Positions 43,863 through 57,050 are shown, numbered from the stretch's first letter. The stretch is DNA of 64,000 bases from Dendrophyllia cribrosa (GCA_024195265.1 JAJLRJ010000009.1:5871182-5935181), one strand, 5' to 3'. Program-made: numbers and translations. Notes: a model not told the origin generated them from the sequence alone.

Positions 43863-44120
43863 TAAATATTTATGCCTATGAATGTTATAGATAGGTAAGT
43901 AAGCATAACAGATACAATAACCAATCAAAGCATCAACCAATCAGAAGGAAAACAAAATGTGCCTGCATTTTCCCGCACTTGGCACCAGCTAGCAGTTGCA
44001 TGTTTTCCCGCGCTTGGCCCGGGTGAAACATTTCCCGCGCTTTGCACCGGTTGCACGTTTTTGCTTCGAGTTCTAATTGGTTGTTTCCGCTTGTTATTAT
44101 GCTTTGTTTTGCTCACTCAC

Positions 44121-47100
44121 CTTGATTGCTGCTCTGTGAATGATAGAGTGACGCCTGCCAAGAACTTCAATGTCGTCATCATAGCCTCCACCAATCACAG
44201 TTGCACAGGGAATTCCTCTTTTCAGAACCATTTCTATGACAGTCACATCCCGACCAAACAGTCCTGCCGTAAAATAACACGAGAAAACTACATTTTTTTG
44301 CATTTTTACTACCAACTCTAACGTTTGAGTCGTGTTATATTTAAGGTTACGGTGTACCTTCGGGGGTGTCTCCAGTATAACAGCTCTAGCGTCTTAAGAT
44401 TACACTTAATATACCTAAACCCAGATATCAAATTAAAGCTTATAGAGCTGGCTATCTAAATATGGAAACCATTTGGTAATAAAATGAATTGTCGAATTTT
44501 TTACGACGCCTAAATTCGAACGTCCGAATCAGCTTTAAAACGCTATAACTCAAAGCGATTATTGTATTTTGCTAATTTGATTTGTTCTCGGGTTTCCGGA
44601 TACGAAGCGCTAAAAAACCGTGTCGGCGATTTCCCATATTCAATTGCAGTGAAAAGTTACAGAATATTTTCGAAAAAGGGAGAAAACAAATTGAAGTGAT
44701 CGCACGGAAATGGCTCTTGATGAAAAAGTTTTCGGAAATAAGAAATTTGCCGACACGTTTTTGTTGATTATATGTTAGCCTAGCTTGTGTCCAAATTTGA
44801 GGAAAATCGAACAAATTCCCTTTCAGTTGTAGCTCTTTAACGTGTCCCCTACAAACGAAAAATTAACTTTGAGAAAACAGCGCTTAAAAAAACATATCGC
44901 TTCATAAACAAACTCCGCCCACAACAGTTACACCGTCATTTCTCCGTCAATTTTCACTATTTTTCGATAATATTTTTTTTGGATGAAAGTTCATTTTGTA
45001 AACTTTATTTTGACGCCAAAAAAAAAAATTCAATAAATTTTCGATCTGAAGGTACACTGTAATGTAACCGTTTCAACCTTGAACGGTTTTACTTGAATTA
45101 ACAAAAATTAATGAAGTTCCTAATTTCTCTGTAGCTCGGTGGTTTGGGATTGTTATGGGATTAGCCTGATAAAATATTAGTGCAATAAAATGTCGTAAAC
45201 ATCTGACATAAACTAACAACATATTAAAACGCACCAGATTGCATCTTAGCCCATATTCATTTGCAAACATCTCCTTGGGAAGAGGAAGTGGCGGGGGGGG
45301 GGGGGGGGGGGGGGGGGGGGGTATTTTATGCCCAAGAAACTCCCCTAGAAATCTTGTAGTCTCCATCCACTTGAACATCTCCCACAAACAAATAATCCTA
45401 GGTACAGTGGAACCTCTATTGAACGAACCTCTATATAACGCAGTCCTCGGTATAACGAACGATATTCTTCAGCCCGGCAAAATTACAAGTAAGATGTATG
45501 GAACAGAACCTCGATATAACGAACACAATCCGGCAGCCCAAATGTAAAATCTAATACAACGAATAAATGTCAACGCGTGGCAAAAGATGAATGCGGAACA
45601 GACCAACAGTGTGTGCTATAGAGCAAAAATATAACCTGTACAGTTTTCCAGTGCCGTAGTTATATTTATAGGGTACTGTAGCTTCATACAGGCATTAAAG
45701 TGCAAATGTTATTTATTAAGATCCACAAATACGTAACACCGTTACAAAACAATTATTAACTATACCTCGATATAGACCCTTTTAATAATTACCACGATGC
45801 ATCATTTTCCGCTAATGACGTCAAACATATTCTTTTGAATTGCAAGAGAATTCAAAAGAATATGTTTGACGTCATTAGCGGAAAATGATGCATCGTGGTA
45901 TTTATTAAAAGTGTCTTATCCGCAAATTCGTTATAACGAGGTTTACGATACCCTCGATATTACGAACCAATTTCCCCAGTTCCTTGGCATTTCGTTAAAT
46001 CGAGGTTCCACTGTAGAACCTAGATCATACCTTGATCTGTGAGATTCAGTTTTCCAAGAGCATCATCTTGGTGCGGATCCACACCAGCATCGTACAACAC
46101 AAGATCAGGCTTAAATGTTTGAAGGAGCCACGGTAAATAATCCCTTACTGTGTTAAGATACTGTTTGTCACTTAAGCCACATTCTAAACCAACGTCTAAA
46201 TCACTTTGTTGTTTCCTAAGTGGGAAGTTCTTCTCACAGTGCATCGAAAATGTGAACACAGAATCATCGTCTTTAAAGATAAAGGCAGTTCCATCTCCCT
46301 GGATAAAAAATACTTCGTGTCAAGGCTAAAGCGCCGGCTACACGTTCCAACATTGTTATGTAACATTTTTTGGTCTAACAATGTCAGAACATGTAGCCGG
46401 CATGTTAGATGATGTTTGAATAACATTTTTTGTTGGAAGAATGTTTTGATTTCGATCAACAAATGGACCAACAAACCGGGGCTTAAAAGAAGGAAAATAT
46501 AGAAAGTTTTACAATTCAAATGCAAAACGTATTTTAATGCCCTTGGCCCCGTAGGGTATCTGTTTGTACTGTATTTTGGAATAGCAACTCGGGTATCAAT
46601 GTACCATAAGATTGTAACCTTTGTTGGGGCATTTCTACCTATAGTCTTATTGTAGTATTTTGCAACCTTGTCCAGTTGCAAGTTAATTGTCGTTTTCTCA
46701 GTGGCTGGATTCAGTTAGTAAATACTCTATTTATGTCTCGATTGTTAGGATGTAATGTCTAGTACTCAGATGGTACGCCACTGGCTCAGGCTTTGAACAT
46801 TGTCTAGCTACAAATTGCATTGTACAAGGTCCAAAGCCTCATTTGCCTGTAGTTAATATAGAGGCGTCTGAGTTAAGTTAATAAACTTGGGGCCACTTCT
46901 CGGGGTTGGCATTCGGTAAGTCTGCGCAACGGCTTCCCCAAGCTTAGTTCACTAGTTTGTTTTACCGGTTTTCTCGCTTTATCGACCTGCCAATATTCCG
47001 ATCCATTCCAGCTGGTTAGATAGGTGAGGTGCAATAGGTCGTTTATACCCCGTTCACACCAACGCTTAAACATGTTTAAATGTTGTTTAGTTTAAAACAG

Positions 47101-50100
47101 GTTTAGAAAAATACCCCAAAAAGTGCTGTAATATTTGGAATGAAATCTTACTAAAAGCAACTTTATTGACTTTTATTACCATTCCAGGTAGTATGAGTCA
47201 TATACATTTAAAAACGTTCAAGATACAGGCTAAAAACGTAGTTAAACTAAACAACATTTAAACATGCTTTACCGTTAGTGTGAATGGGGTATTAGTCAAT
47301 ATAGTTTGCGCATTGCTGGCCTAGGTTGCAGCTCGTAGCGCTGTAATTTTTATGACCTGCCTATACTCTTCTCAGTGTGCTGGTGCGTTACTGCCCTCAG
47401 GTGTGCTGCCACTGCAGCGCGTTGTTGGCCTAGGTTTCAAAAGTTAAGACCCCCTGTCTGTGGTCTGACCTCTCGTATTAGAGCAGTTTTCAATTGAGTG
47501 TGAAAAGTAATTACAGAATTACTTTGGTTTTGCATTGCTACGCTTTGTGATTGGCTAAAAAATCTCGCGCCACTTTCTCGACCAATCAGAAGTAAAACCA
47601 AAACCAATCGTGACTTGCTCGCACGCGTTTTCCCGCGCTTGGCGCCGCCGACATGTAATTGCTTCGAGCTCTGATTGGTTCATTGGATTGTTTACGACTG
47701 CTGTGATTGGTCAGAGCAATTACTTTGGTTTTGGTTTCACCACACTCAATTGAAAACTGCTGTCTAAAAAAGATGTCCCGTAGGCTTTTGATGAAGAAAG
47801 CAGGCAACTAATCTAGTTATATTCTTTGGAGCCTTAGGAACCAGAAAAACTTTGTTGCCAATCTTGAAAATCGTCGGGAGGGTACTTAAGGGATGTTTCA
47901 AAATGACCCATGGATTCCAGCATGGAAACGAGGCTAAAAACCTAAAAGAGGTCATAAATTCTCCCCAAATCAAGGAAACACGCCCAAACTTGGCAAAAAT
48001 ATCAAGCTAGGTGTTCTGAATCCAACAGATTGGTTTTTGCCTTTAAGGAGGGTCACGTGATCGCTCTAGCATGGAAACGAGGCTGCAAAACTTTTGAAGA
48101 AATCAATGAATTTCAATTAAACTCTCCAGAATTATTAATGGAGATGACGCTGTTCGATAAAATCTATTATTTTCTCCATTGGGGGTCACGTGATCGCATG
48201 AAAACGAGGCTGCTGCCGTACACATCGTAAAACAATCAGTCAAGTGGGTAGAATGGAATTAAACTCCAACCTTCAGTACGATATGATGTTTTTAACAAGC
48301 AAAGATGTCAAATTGACACTTAAAAACTGAATATTGAAAACTAATATGTTTGCATGGAAACGAGGCTGGCTTAAAAATTAATAAAAAAAAAATGATCAAA
48401 TATCTTCTCTCAATAAAAAATCAGTGTACTCCGTACAGTTCTTTTTGTGTTTGAGGTGAATGGCCCACCTTGTTGACGATATTAATGCAAGCACAGAATA
48501 TCACGACCCGTGTTGTTGGCACCAATAGAAAGACTGTCATATCCCTTGACATGGGACTTTATCAACCAGCCAAAAAGCTCCAAATGGCTAGACAAGATCT
48601 TCACCACCTCATCCTACGACCTGGAGAGCTCCACATTGTTATGACGCAATTGCGCACTCTCGGGGCTTTAATCGAAGACAGTGTTAATATTGACATGTGC
48701 TGGATTGAAGCTGATATCTATGGTCCGTCTACAGTGAAGCAGATCCTTGAAGGAAATCATGTCAACAGGGGATAAGCAGCACACATTGTTACCCTTCAAG
48801 CGTTATTTGTCCTTTACCTCAAGGCATTCCTTCAGAGTTCCCACATGAATCCAAAGAGCTTGGAAGATCTATCGAGGAAAGTTGCTGATGCATGTACGGA
48901 AGCCTCAAATGACGAATTGAAGAGAGCAAAATAATAATGCGGAGTTGGTGACGGCAGTTGAGAGCCAAGTTCTTGTGGAGATGGAGAGATTCGACTCGGC
49001 GCGTGAGAAGAACCCAATGTTCAAGACGACGAGGCAGTATATGAAGATGGTGATGGAAATGCTCCAATTCATCCGAGCCGTATGCACAGCTGACTGGGAA
49101 TTACACCTCCAGGCCCTCCAGGTCTTCACAAAGCACTTCTTTGCGCATGATCGTCTGAATTATGCTCGCATGATTCCACTTTATCTAGCGGAGATGGATT
49201 CTCTGCCTACGATTGACCCAGATATCTATGCTGAGTTCCTTTCTGGGAATTGGGTTGTCAATAAGAACCCCAATGTACCAAGTTAACCGAGGTTTAGTAG
49301 GAATACCCCTTAACCCAGCAGCACGAAGTAAGTTTTTCCTTATTACACCAGAGATGTCCCGACTGTCAGAGCAAGCGAAGGAGATGGCAGGAGTGTCATC
49401 TAAGACACAAACACGGCATCATCACCACAGTGCAGCTGTACTCGAAAGAGAAGACAAGAACATCCACACCCTGATTAATACTATTGAGACCTTCACCAAC
49501 CCGTTCACAGACGAAGGCACTGATGTGTACAATCTTGTCACTAAAGTAGTAATGCCAGAGAAGATTAAGAATGATTTATGCAGTCAGAATGTTATAGGTC
49601 AGACACTTTTCGATACGTTTGTGAAGGAGCGCATTCAGTCAGGAAAGATAAATATATGGTATACGATGAAGAAGCGCAAGTTGTGCACATGGAAGAGTAA
49701 CGCAAAGAAAGTCAAAGTGTCCACAAAGGAGAAGGTGATTAAGCTACAAGAGGACAGATCCCTGTTTGCCAGGATGATGATGGTTTGCCGCACTCGCCCA
49801 GAGATTGATGTCAAGGAGGCAATAGGTGTATATGAATTCGCCCTAGTTCCAAGATCCATGTTTGCTCCAGATGGCACTATGCTACGATGTTCTGCTAAAA
49901 GCGCTCTTATGACCATACTTGAGAAGCTTCCGCCTGTATCATCTTCCCAGAGAAGCGATAGCTGCACAATGATACCTACAACTGGGCCCAATTTGACAGT
50001 TCTCATCATTGATGGAATGGCGGAGCTACATTGTCTTGACAAGCCAGAATGGGTCAAGAACTGCGCCCAACTAGCGGATCATTTCATCAACACAATGGAG

Positions 50101-52696
50101 CAGAAGTATGGAAAGAGGGATGAGGTTCGTCTGATATTTGATAGATATGATGTCACGATGTCATTAAAAGAGGCCACAAGGGAGAAAAGGCAAGGAGGTC
50201 AAGACCCCATCTATTATCGTATCACGGATCCCACCAACATCTCGAAAGTACCAATGAAGAAGCTTCTTTCCCACTCTAAGAAGAAGAATGACCTGACTAT
50301 CTACCTTGCTGGCAAATTCATCAGCCACCTAAGCGGAGAGAACGGAAGGCGGTTTGTAGTGTCTTGGGGAGGTACATGCCAGGCAACCCATAAAGTTGTC
50401 ACACATCTCGAAAGCAGCCAAGAAGAAGCTGACACGAAGATAATCCTGCACGCAGTTGATGCTACATCAGATGGTGCAACAGAGATCCGAATCTATTCTC
50501 CTGACACCGATGTACTGGTTCTTGCTTTGCGGCGGTATCCAGAACTATGTAGCAAGGTTTCGTTCGTCACAGGAAAAGGGCGTAACCACAGAACAATCAT
50601 GCTAGAGCCAATAGTTCGAGCTCTCGGGCAAGCTAAGACAGCTGCTCTTCCCGCGTTTCATGCTTTCAGTGAAGCTGATAACACTGGTAGCTTCGCATAC
50701 CATGCAAAGCCGCTATGTTGGAAAGCATTCCAAAATATCGATGAAGACGTCATCAGAGAGATGGCAAAGCTTGGCACAACACTCAAACCATCAGATGACA
50801 CCATAGCAGCTTTTGAAAAGTTTGTCTGTAAGATATATGCCCGAAGACCTCTCTAACAACCGTCAAAGAGTTAAGATGGTTTCTCTTCAGAAGGAGGCAA
50901 GCTGAATCAGAAAAGCTGCCGCCAAGTGAAGGTGCTCTTTGTGAAGCGGTTCTGACAGCCCACTATCAGGTCATGGTGTGGTACAGCGATGTAGCAAATC
51001 CGGATCTACCATCACCTGAGGGTTATGGCTGGAAGAAGACAGATGATGCTTGGTGTCCAATAATGACCAGTGTCCAACCAGCACCCGAACTGGTCAGATG
51101 CGGCTCCAAAACACAGTGCACCACAAACCGCTGCCAATGCCAGAGAGCAGGACTTCCGTGCACGATCTGTGTGCATGCTACGACGAAGAAGAAGAACCAT
51201 GCCAGAACGCGTTCAATGAAATCACGGATGATGATGACGATTACAGCGAGGGTACGTCCCTTGAGGTGAGATAGCTTATTGATGAATACGTAGGACCTTG
51301 TTCCTATAAACGCTTATATTATGCTATTGGATTTCTGATTGCAGGATTAGGCAATTGTTCAGTCACAGTAACCGGAATAACAGTAAATCTTATTTTTTGT
51401 AAGTAAACACCATCCACTTACTACACATAATTATGACAATAACTAATTTCAAATCTCTTATATTTAATCATTTCATGGTATACGGCAATTCTTTCATTTG
51501 AACCTTATATAGCTGAACAGTCTCGTTTCCATGTTAGGTTACTCATGTGCGTAATATTGGAATGGTGACTACGTAGATGTGTACTGTATACATGTGTGGC
51601 CGGTTTTACCGCGGTTCTATCCAGTCCATTGATTGTTCAACCGTGTGGAGGACAGCAGTCTCGTTTTCATGCTAGAGCGATCACGTGACCAATGTGCAAA
51701 AACTAATGTGTTGGATTCAGAACACATAGCTTGACATTTCTACCAAGTTTAGGCGTGTTTTCTTGATTTGGGAGAATTTATGACCTCTAAGTTTGCAGCC
51801 TCGTTTCCATGCTAGAGTGATCACGTGACCCCCCTTAAGGGCAAAAACCAATGTGTTGGATTCAGATCACCTAGCTTGATATTTCTGCCAAGTTTGGGCA
51901 TGTTTCTTTGATTTGGGGAGAATTTGTGACCTCTTTTAGGTTTTCAGCCTCGTTTCCATGCTGGAATCCATGGGTCATTTTGAAACATCCCTTAAGTACC
52001 CTCCCAATGATTTTCAAGATTGGCAACAAAGTTTTTCTGGTTCCTAAGGCTCCAAAGAACATAACTAGACTAGTTGCCTGCTTTCTTCATCAAAAGCCTA
52101 TGGGAATACATATGCTCCCTGACTATAAATAGCAACTACCTCCCATAAGCGACTAGTTGGCTTTGCATTTTGGGTGGGAGGTGCGGCTTTATTACTTTAC
52201 CTGATGAACATCAAGATCCACAACAAGAACTTTGCCAACTACTTTGTTGTCAATCATATCTTGTGCGGTGATAGCAAGATCATTCAACATACAAAAACCT
52301 GAGCCATGACTGGGGAAGGCATGATGTGTTCCCCCTCCAGTGCTACAGGCAAGTCCATACACCATGGCTAGTTTAGCTGCAAGCATCGTGCCACCTTAAA
52401 TGAGAAAAATGATTTGTTTTTGTAACGTGTAAATGGTATCTGATTGTTTAAGGACATTGGGGTTCATGATAATTTGCCTTCCATTCATGCATTCCTTCAT
52501 TCGTCCATTCGTTCATTTAACCATTCATTAAACTTTATTCACTCATATATCTATTCGCTCGCTCATTCATTCAATCATCTTATAAACCATATTTTGATTG
52601 ATCAATGAAGTGTTAGACATTCACGATTACCATAATAACAATTATTGTTCAGTAGAAGTACCAGTAATATTTCCCCCAAAGCTCGTGAGTACTGTA

Positions 52697-52735
<39 letters not shown>

Positions 52736-55700
52736 GGAGGGGGGAGGAGGGGGGGAGGGGGGAGAGGGGGGCTTAAAAGAGAGGAGGCACTTAATAAATT
52801 GCTCCAAAAGAAGACTTTTTAGAGAGAGGGGCAGGACTTATTTGAGATGAGGGGCTTAACAGAGGATTTGTGGTACTGGTATACATTTATTTATTGAAGA
52901 TGCAAAAAAACTAACTGTTCCATTTGTCTTAAAGCAACCAACAAAAATGCTAGGAAAGGAAAGTCCCACAATTGATAGAAATGATCTGCATCACTGTGGT
53001 CCAACCTTATAATAAAATTGAGAAGCACAGGGGAAAAAAACTGTATGGTTTACTTAGACGCTAGGCATGTCCTCACACGGTATTTATAATATTTAGTTAT
53101 TCGCCTTAATGTCTTAGTAATTTTAGTTTAGCTAGATATATGTTTTCTTGTAAAAACAATGCCATGGAAATGTGAAAATAAAGTATTGTATCGTATTGTA
53201 TTGTATTGCATGCCAGGGTAATAAAGGAAAACATATATAATTAAAATTATGGGTAGGGAGGTGTATTAAAATGGGTCCTGAAACAACTCCAAAATACCCC
53301 ATCATACAAAAATAATCCCATGAAAAATACTAGTCTATTAAATAATTTATTCATACTTGCAAATTTATGTATTGACACCCCCAAAAAGCCATAAAATTAA
53401 TATCTTTAGCCCTTTAACTCCCAAGAGTTTCTAAAATTCAAAATTCACGACAAATTCTAAATTTCATTAATTTAATAAACTTTCTTCCAGCGATTTCTCT
53501 TAGACCTTTCACCCAATGGACTTCAAACTTTGCCAGACTTATTTTCCAGATAAGAGCTAAATGTCCACCAAAAATAAACAAAATTAGAGAAACGATTTTT
53601 TTTTCCACTTTTTTCATACATTTTCCTTAATTTTAGAAGGAATGTATGTAGATTTTGCTCATTTTTGGTGCACAGTTAGCTATTGATAAGAAACCATCAA
53701 TGCCAAAGTTTGAGACGAAATAGCACTTTTCTTCTCTGAGAAATGTTGAAGCAATCAATGCCTTTTTATAAAATAATTAATCATTGGTACCATGCAAAAG
53801 TACTGCTGAAGAGGTTTCATTTGAATGGTAACACCATAGGATTTCATCAACACACTCAAAAGTTAGAACAAATGGTACCATGCAAAAGTACTGCTGGAGA
53901 GGTTTTCATTTGAATGGTCACACCACAGGATTTAAAGTTAATTAATTTGTCCATGGTGCTTGACGGTGGCACGATCAAAGGAACCTGAATGGATGTTTGA
54001 TCGCAGTGGTTTCTCTCTCATTCGGTATAGCTCGGCGTGGGAGAATCCACTGCTCACAGGGTATGGATAGAAGTATAGCCTAACAGAGAACTGAGAGCAG
54101 AATACATTTGCATATAAACCACAAAAATTCTGTCAAAAACTTGAGATTAACAAAATGAATTCTACATTGTACTTAGAATTCATTTTGTGGATCTCAAGTT
54201 TTTTTGACAGGTTTCCTGTCTAAAAATCCTAAAATGTCAGTTGAGACTAATTTTACATTATGCACAGACAAGGTGTCTGGGCACAAAAAATGACTTAAAA
54301 AGGCTCTCTCCATCCGAGATAATTCTGAAAAGGCAATGTGATTGAAATCACCCTATAATGCATTGCAATCTGGGCCCACAGTAATTGGCTATGCTGTTTC
54401 GGGTACCCTGCCTCTCCCATTCTTTTTTTATCAGTGTATGTACTTGATTTGGCAAAGCTAATAAAATAAAAAATAAAATAAAATCTGCAAAACTTCTTAC
54501 AGCATGTCATGTACATGTATGCTAATGAATTGTGTCTCAGGGCAAATCCAAAATGGTGGATGTCCAACCAATTTTGTAAAATGTATGATTGATCAAAACG
54601 GAGGTTTGAAAGGACACATGTCCTTCTTAGTAAGAAAAGTTATTTCAAGTACTGACATATTAGTACCTGTAATGCAAGTATCTACCATAATAAACATAAT
54701 TGTTATTTTCACACATAATCATACCTACTTCAAGGAAACATCTTTTCACTAGTCCCTCAGACCAATGAAATCCAGTTTTCCGCATTTCATTCAAAGGAAG
54801 ACTTCCTTTTATAAAACCATCCACATAGTCACTGGCGTGAACACATGTTACTGCCTCATAACAAGGCTCTGAAGGCTGAAAGATTTTCACAGAGTCTAAA
54901 AGTCTGTCTTTGACAATCCATTCCATAACTTTAAGAAACTTTGCCATTTTAAATCTGTGCTTTTCTGGCCATGGGCAACTGAAGCCTTCATGATGCACAA
55001 CTGGTAACTTGGCAAGACATGGTCTACCTTACAAAAAAAGACAAAAAACCTCTTCTGCAAGCAACTCTGTGTCTGGGGTAAAAGGACAAAAAAATACAGG
55101 CAGGGAGGAGGTGGGGAGGTGAGAAGTAGAGTTTCCCTTTTCTTTCTCTCCTACTGCTTAGGGGTGACTATTTAGTAAAATTTTACTATTATAATTGCAA
55201 TAGTATTGCGATAGTTGGGGCACTGTTGTGATATTATGGCAATAGTTGGATCAGTATTGCGATAGTTGGGGCACTATTGTGATATTATGGCAATAGTTGG
55301 ATCAGTATTGCGATAGTTGGGGCACTATGTGATATTACAGCAATAGTTGGATCAGTATTGCGATAGTTGGGGCACTATTGTGATATTATGGCAATAGTTG
55401 GATCAGTATTGCGATAGTTGGGGCACTATGTGATATTACAGCAATAGTTGGATCAGTATTGCGATAGTTGGGGCACTATTGTGATATTATGGCAATAGTT
55501 GGATCAGTATTATGATAGTAAAAAGTAAAAACCAGACTTACGAAGACTCTATTTTTTTGTCAGCCACGATTGTCTTGGCATGTATAACCTGTATAACCTC
55601 ATTGAGTAGCCCCCCCCCCCACCCCCCCTCCTCTATTGAATTTATGTTGTATGATGGTGTGCATGTCCCTTATTGCATTAATTTTTGCCTAAATATCCCA

Positions 55701-56355
55701 AATCCACATAATTGCATCCCAGCTAAGAGAGTCTGTAGGGTCTTTCGTTATTTGCCTCCAATTAACCCCTAATGAGCTATTGCATTAATTAGATGCACCC
55801 CCTTCCTCCCAGTTCGGGAGAGTGGAAGTCATGGAATTCTTTGGGGGTAAGGGTAAGAAACAGAGATTTCTGGGGTAAGCGATTTCTAAAATGCAAGTCT
55901 TCAGAGTTTGACGCATTTTTATGACATTCTTTAGGGGTGCCAGTCCTCAACCGGGGTGGGGGTGCAAAATTAAAGGCCTCAACACAGAGACACACAGATC
56001 ACCTGTAGCTACCTGTTAATAGCCCTTTTTCACGGTTAACTCTGCTCATTTGCATTACAATGAAATCTAGCATGTATGTGAGGCAATTTCGGGCTATTTT
56101 GTAGTTTTAGCCCGAAATTGCCTCGCATCCACGTTGGATAACATTGTAATGCAAATGAGAAAAATCAACCGTGAAAAGGGCTATTCATATCATACCTGAC
56201 TGAAAATACCTGCGCTGAAAAGAGCCCCGTCTATAAGGATAATTGTGAAAAGACGTTGTGATAGTTATTCTGGATTTACATAATGGCGAAAATAGACTAA
56301 ATGCGGACAAAAAAAATGAGACATTCTTTGTGCAAAGGCGAAAGCCAGCGGCCAT
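44121..56355 (-). CDS. bacterial-type HDAC-superfamily deacetylase with mitochondrial-like presequence, 5 exons (last exon unresolved)
   Basis: Zn-dependent deacylase of the histone-deacetylase/AcuC/HDAC11-like superfamily. Minus-strand exons: 56355-56196, 55027-54725, 52394-52201, 46298-46031, 44263-44121; all join in phase (356 codons). Exon 1 gives MAAGFRLCTKN... rich in Arg/Ser/Phe and free of acidic residues, a likely mitochondrial transit peptide. Catalytic features: HH dyad in GGGTHHAF (His178/179), zinc ligands D216/H218 in DLDVHQGDG and D293 in YDAGVD, catalytic-Tyr position Y336 in GGGYDDD. It resembles cyanobacterial/plant class-IV-like enzymes more than class I HDACs. The residue after K356 and the stop codon are not settled; a short exon near 43130-43080 is possible. 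An in-frame upstream ATG at 56376 would add 7 residues. Confidence 0.88.
45293..45321 (+). repeat. oligo-G tract (29 G)
   Basis: Uninterrupted G run in the deacetylase intron between exons 4 and 5. Confidence 0.9.
45405..46013. mobile_element. Tigger/pogo-like element, 609 bp, with nested palindrome
   Basis: Ends CAGTGGAACCTCTATTGAAC / AAATCGAGGTTCCACTG flanked by TA (45403-45404, 46014-46015). Subterminal ATAACGAAC motifs. Its right end lies 15 bp from the splice donor of deacetylase exon 4. A perfect palindrome (45775-45915) is inserted within it. Confidence 0.85.
45775..45915. mobile_element. 141-bp near-perfect palindrome (nested foldback)
   Basis: The arms 45791-45840 and 45850-45899 are perfect reverse complements (ACCACGATGCATCATTTTCC...). 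It would fold into a hairpin of about 50-60 bp. Younger than its Tigger-like host by nesting. Confidence 0.8.
47483..47760. mobile_element. foldback/TIR element, 278 bp
   Basis: Ends GCAGTTTTCAATTGAGTGTG and complement. The interior has CCAATCAGAAGTAAAACC and CCCGCGCTTGGC motifs, shared with 43930-44060 (a decayed relative). Lies directly beside the long-TIR element. Confidence 0.7.
47776..52105 (+). mobile_element. 4.33-kb element with about 313-bp inverted termini and a nuclease-like gene
   Basis: Left terminus 47776-48088 and right terminus 51792-52105 are inverted copies (about 94% by eye), starting TCCC(G/A)TAGGCTTTTGATGAAG. Additional subterminal copies of GCATGGAAACGAGGCTG with GGTCACGTGATC recur at about 48055, 48184, 48351, 51530, 51661 and 51805. 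The interior (48470-51274) is a decayed gene with PIN/FEN-like and CXC Cys-rich regions. No DDE or YR transposase was recognised and no clear target duplication was found. It sits in intron 3 of the deacetylase gene. Confidence 0.75.
48470..51274 (+). pseudogene. decayed gene: PIN/FEN-like nuclease domain plus CXC-type Cys-rich tail
   Basis: One reading order spans several frames: 48470-48775 (ISLDMGLYQPAKKLQMARQD, ends at TAA), about 48780-48930, 48945-49286, 49213-50856 (547-codon frame, near-cognate start) and 50857-51274. The main frame has spaced acids: D267 (VLIIDGMA), D310/D313 (LIFDRYD), E404/E405/D407 (SSQEEADTKI), D431/D433 (YSPDTDVLVL) and D489 (HAFSEADNTGSF). Their order matches FEN/XPG-PIN nucleases, whose last motif is GCDY. 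The tail CGSKTQCTTNRCQCQRAGLP-C resembles tesmin/TSO1-type CXC zinc binding, frameshifted near 51160. At least four frame breaks or stops show this copy is dead. Function is inferred from motifs only. Confidence 0.6.
52699..52734 (+). repeat. oligo-G tract (36 G)
   Basis: The longest pure G run in the window, followed by G-rich GGAGG sequence to 52771, in the deacetylase intron 2. Confidence 0.9.
53400..54294. other. intron segment with dispersed repeats
   Basis: Two minus-strand copies of the 89-bp dispersed unit (53785-53935) and a small palindrome at 54130-54212 (arms CTGTCAAAAACTTGAGAT / complement). Deacetylase intron 2. Confidence 0.6.
55200..55515 (+). repeat. 51-bp minisatellite, about 6 copies
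   Basis: Unit GTGATATTATGGCAATAGTT then GGATCAGTATTGCGATAGTT and GGGGCACTATT, with small deletions. Deacetylase intron 1. Confidence 0.9.
56019..56185. mobile_element. foldback MITE, 167 bp, abutting a splice donor
   Basis: Ends AATAGCCCTTTTTCACGGTT and complement, centre at about 56100. The right end is only 9-10 bp from the donor of deacetylase exon 1 (GT at 56195-56194). Non-coding. Confidence 0.8.

Positions 56356-57050
<695 letters not shown>

Noticed and set aside
46196..46681. 161-codon minus-strand frame
   Set aside because: Overlaps the 5' edge of deacetylase exon 4 in another frame and covers intron inverted repeats; no domain.
49635..50057. 140-codon minus-strand frame
   Set aside because: Antisense to the nuclease-like pseudogene, no domain of its own.
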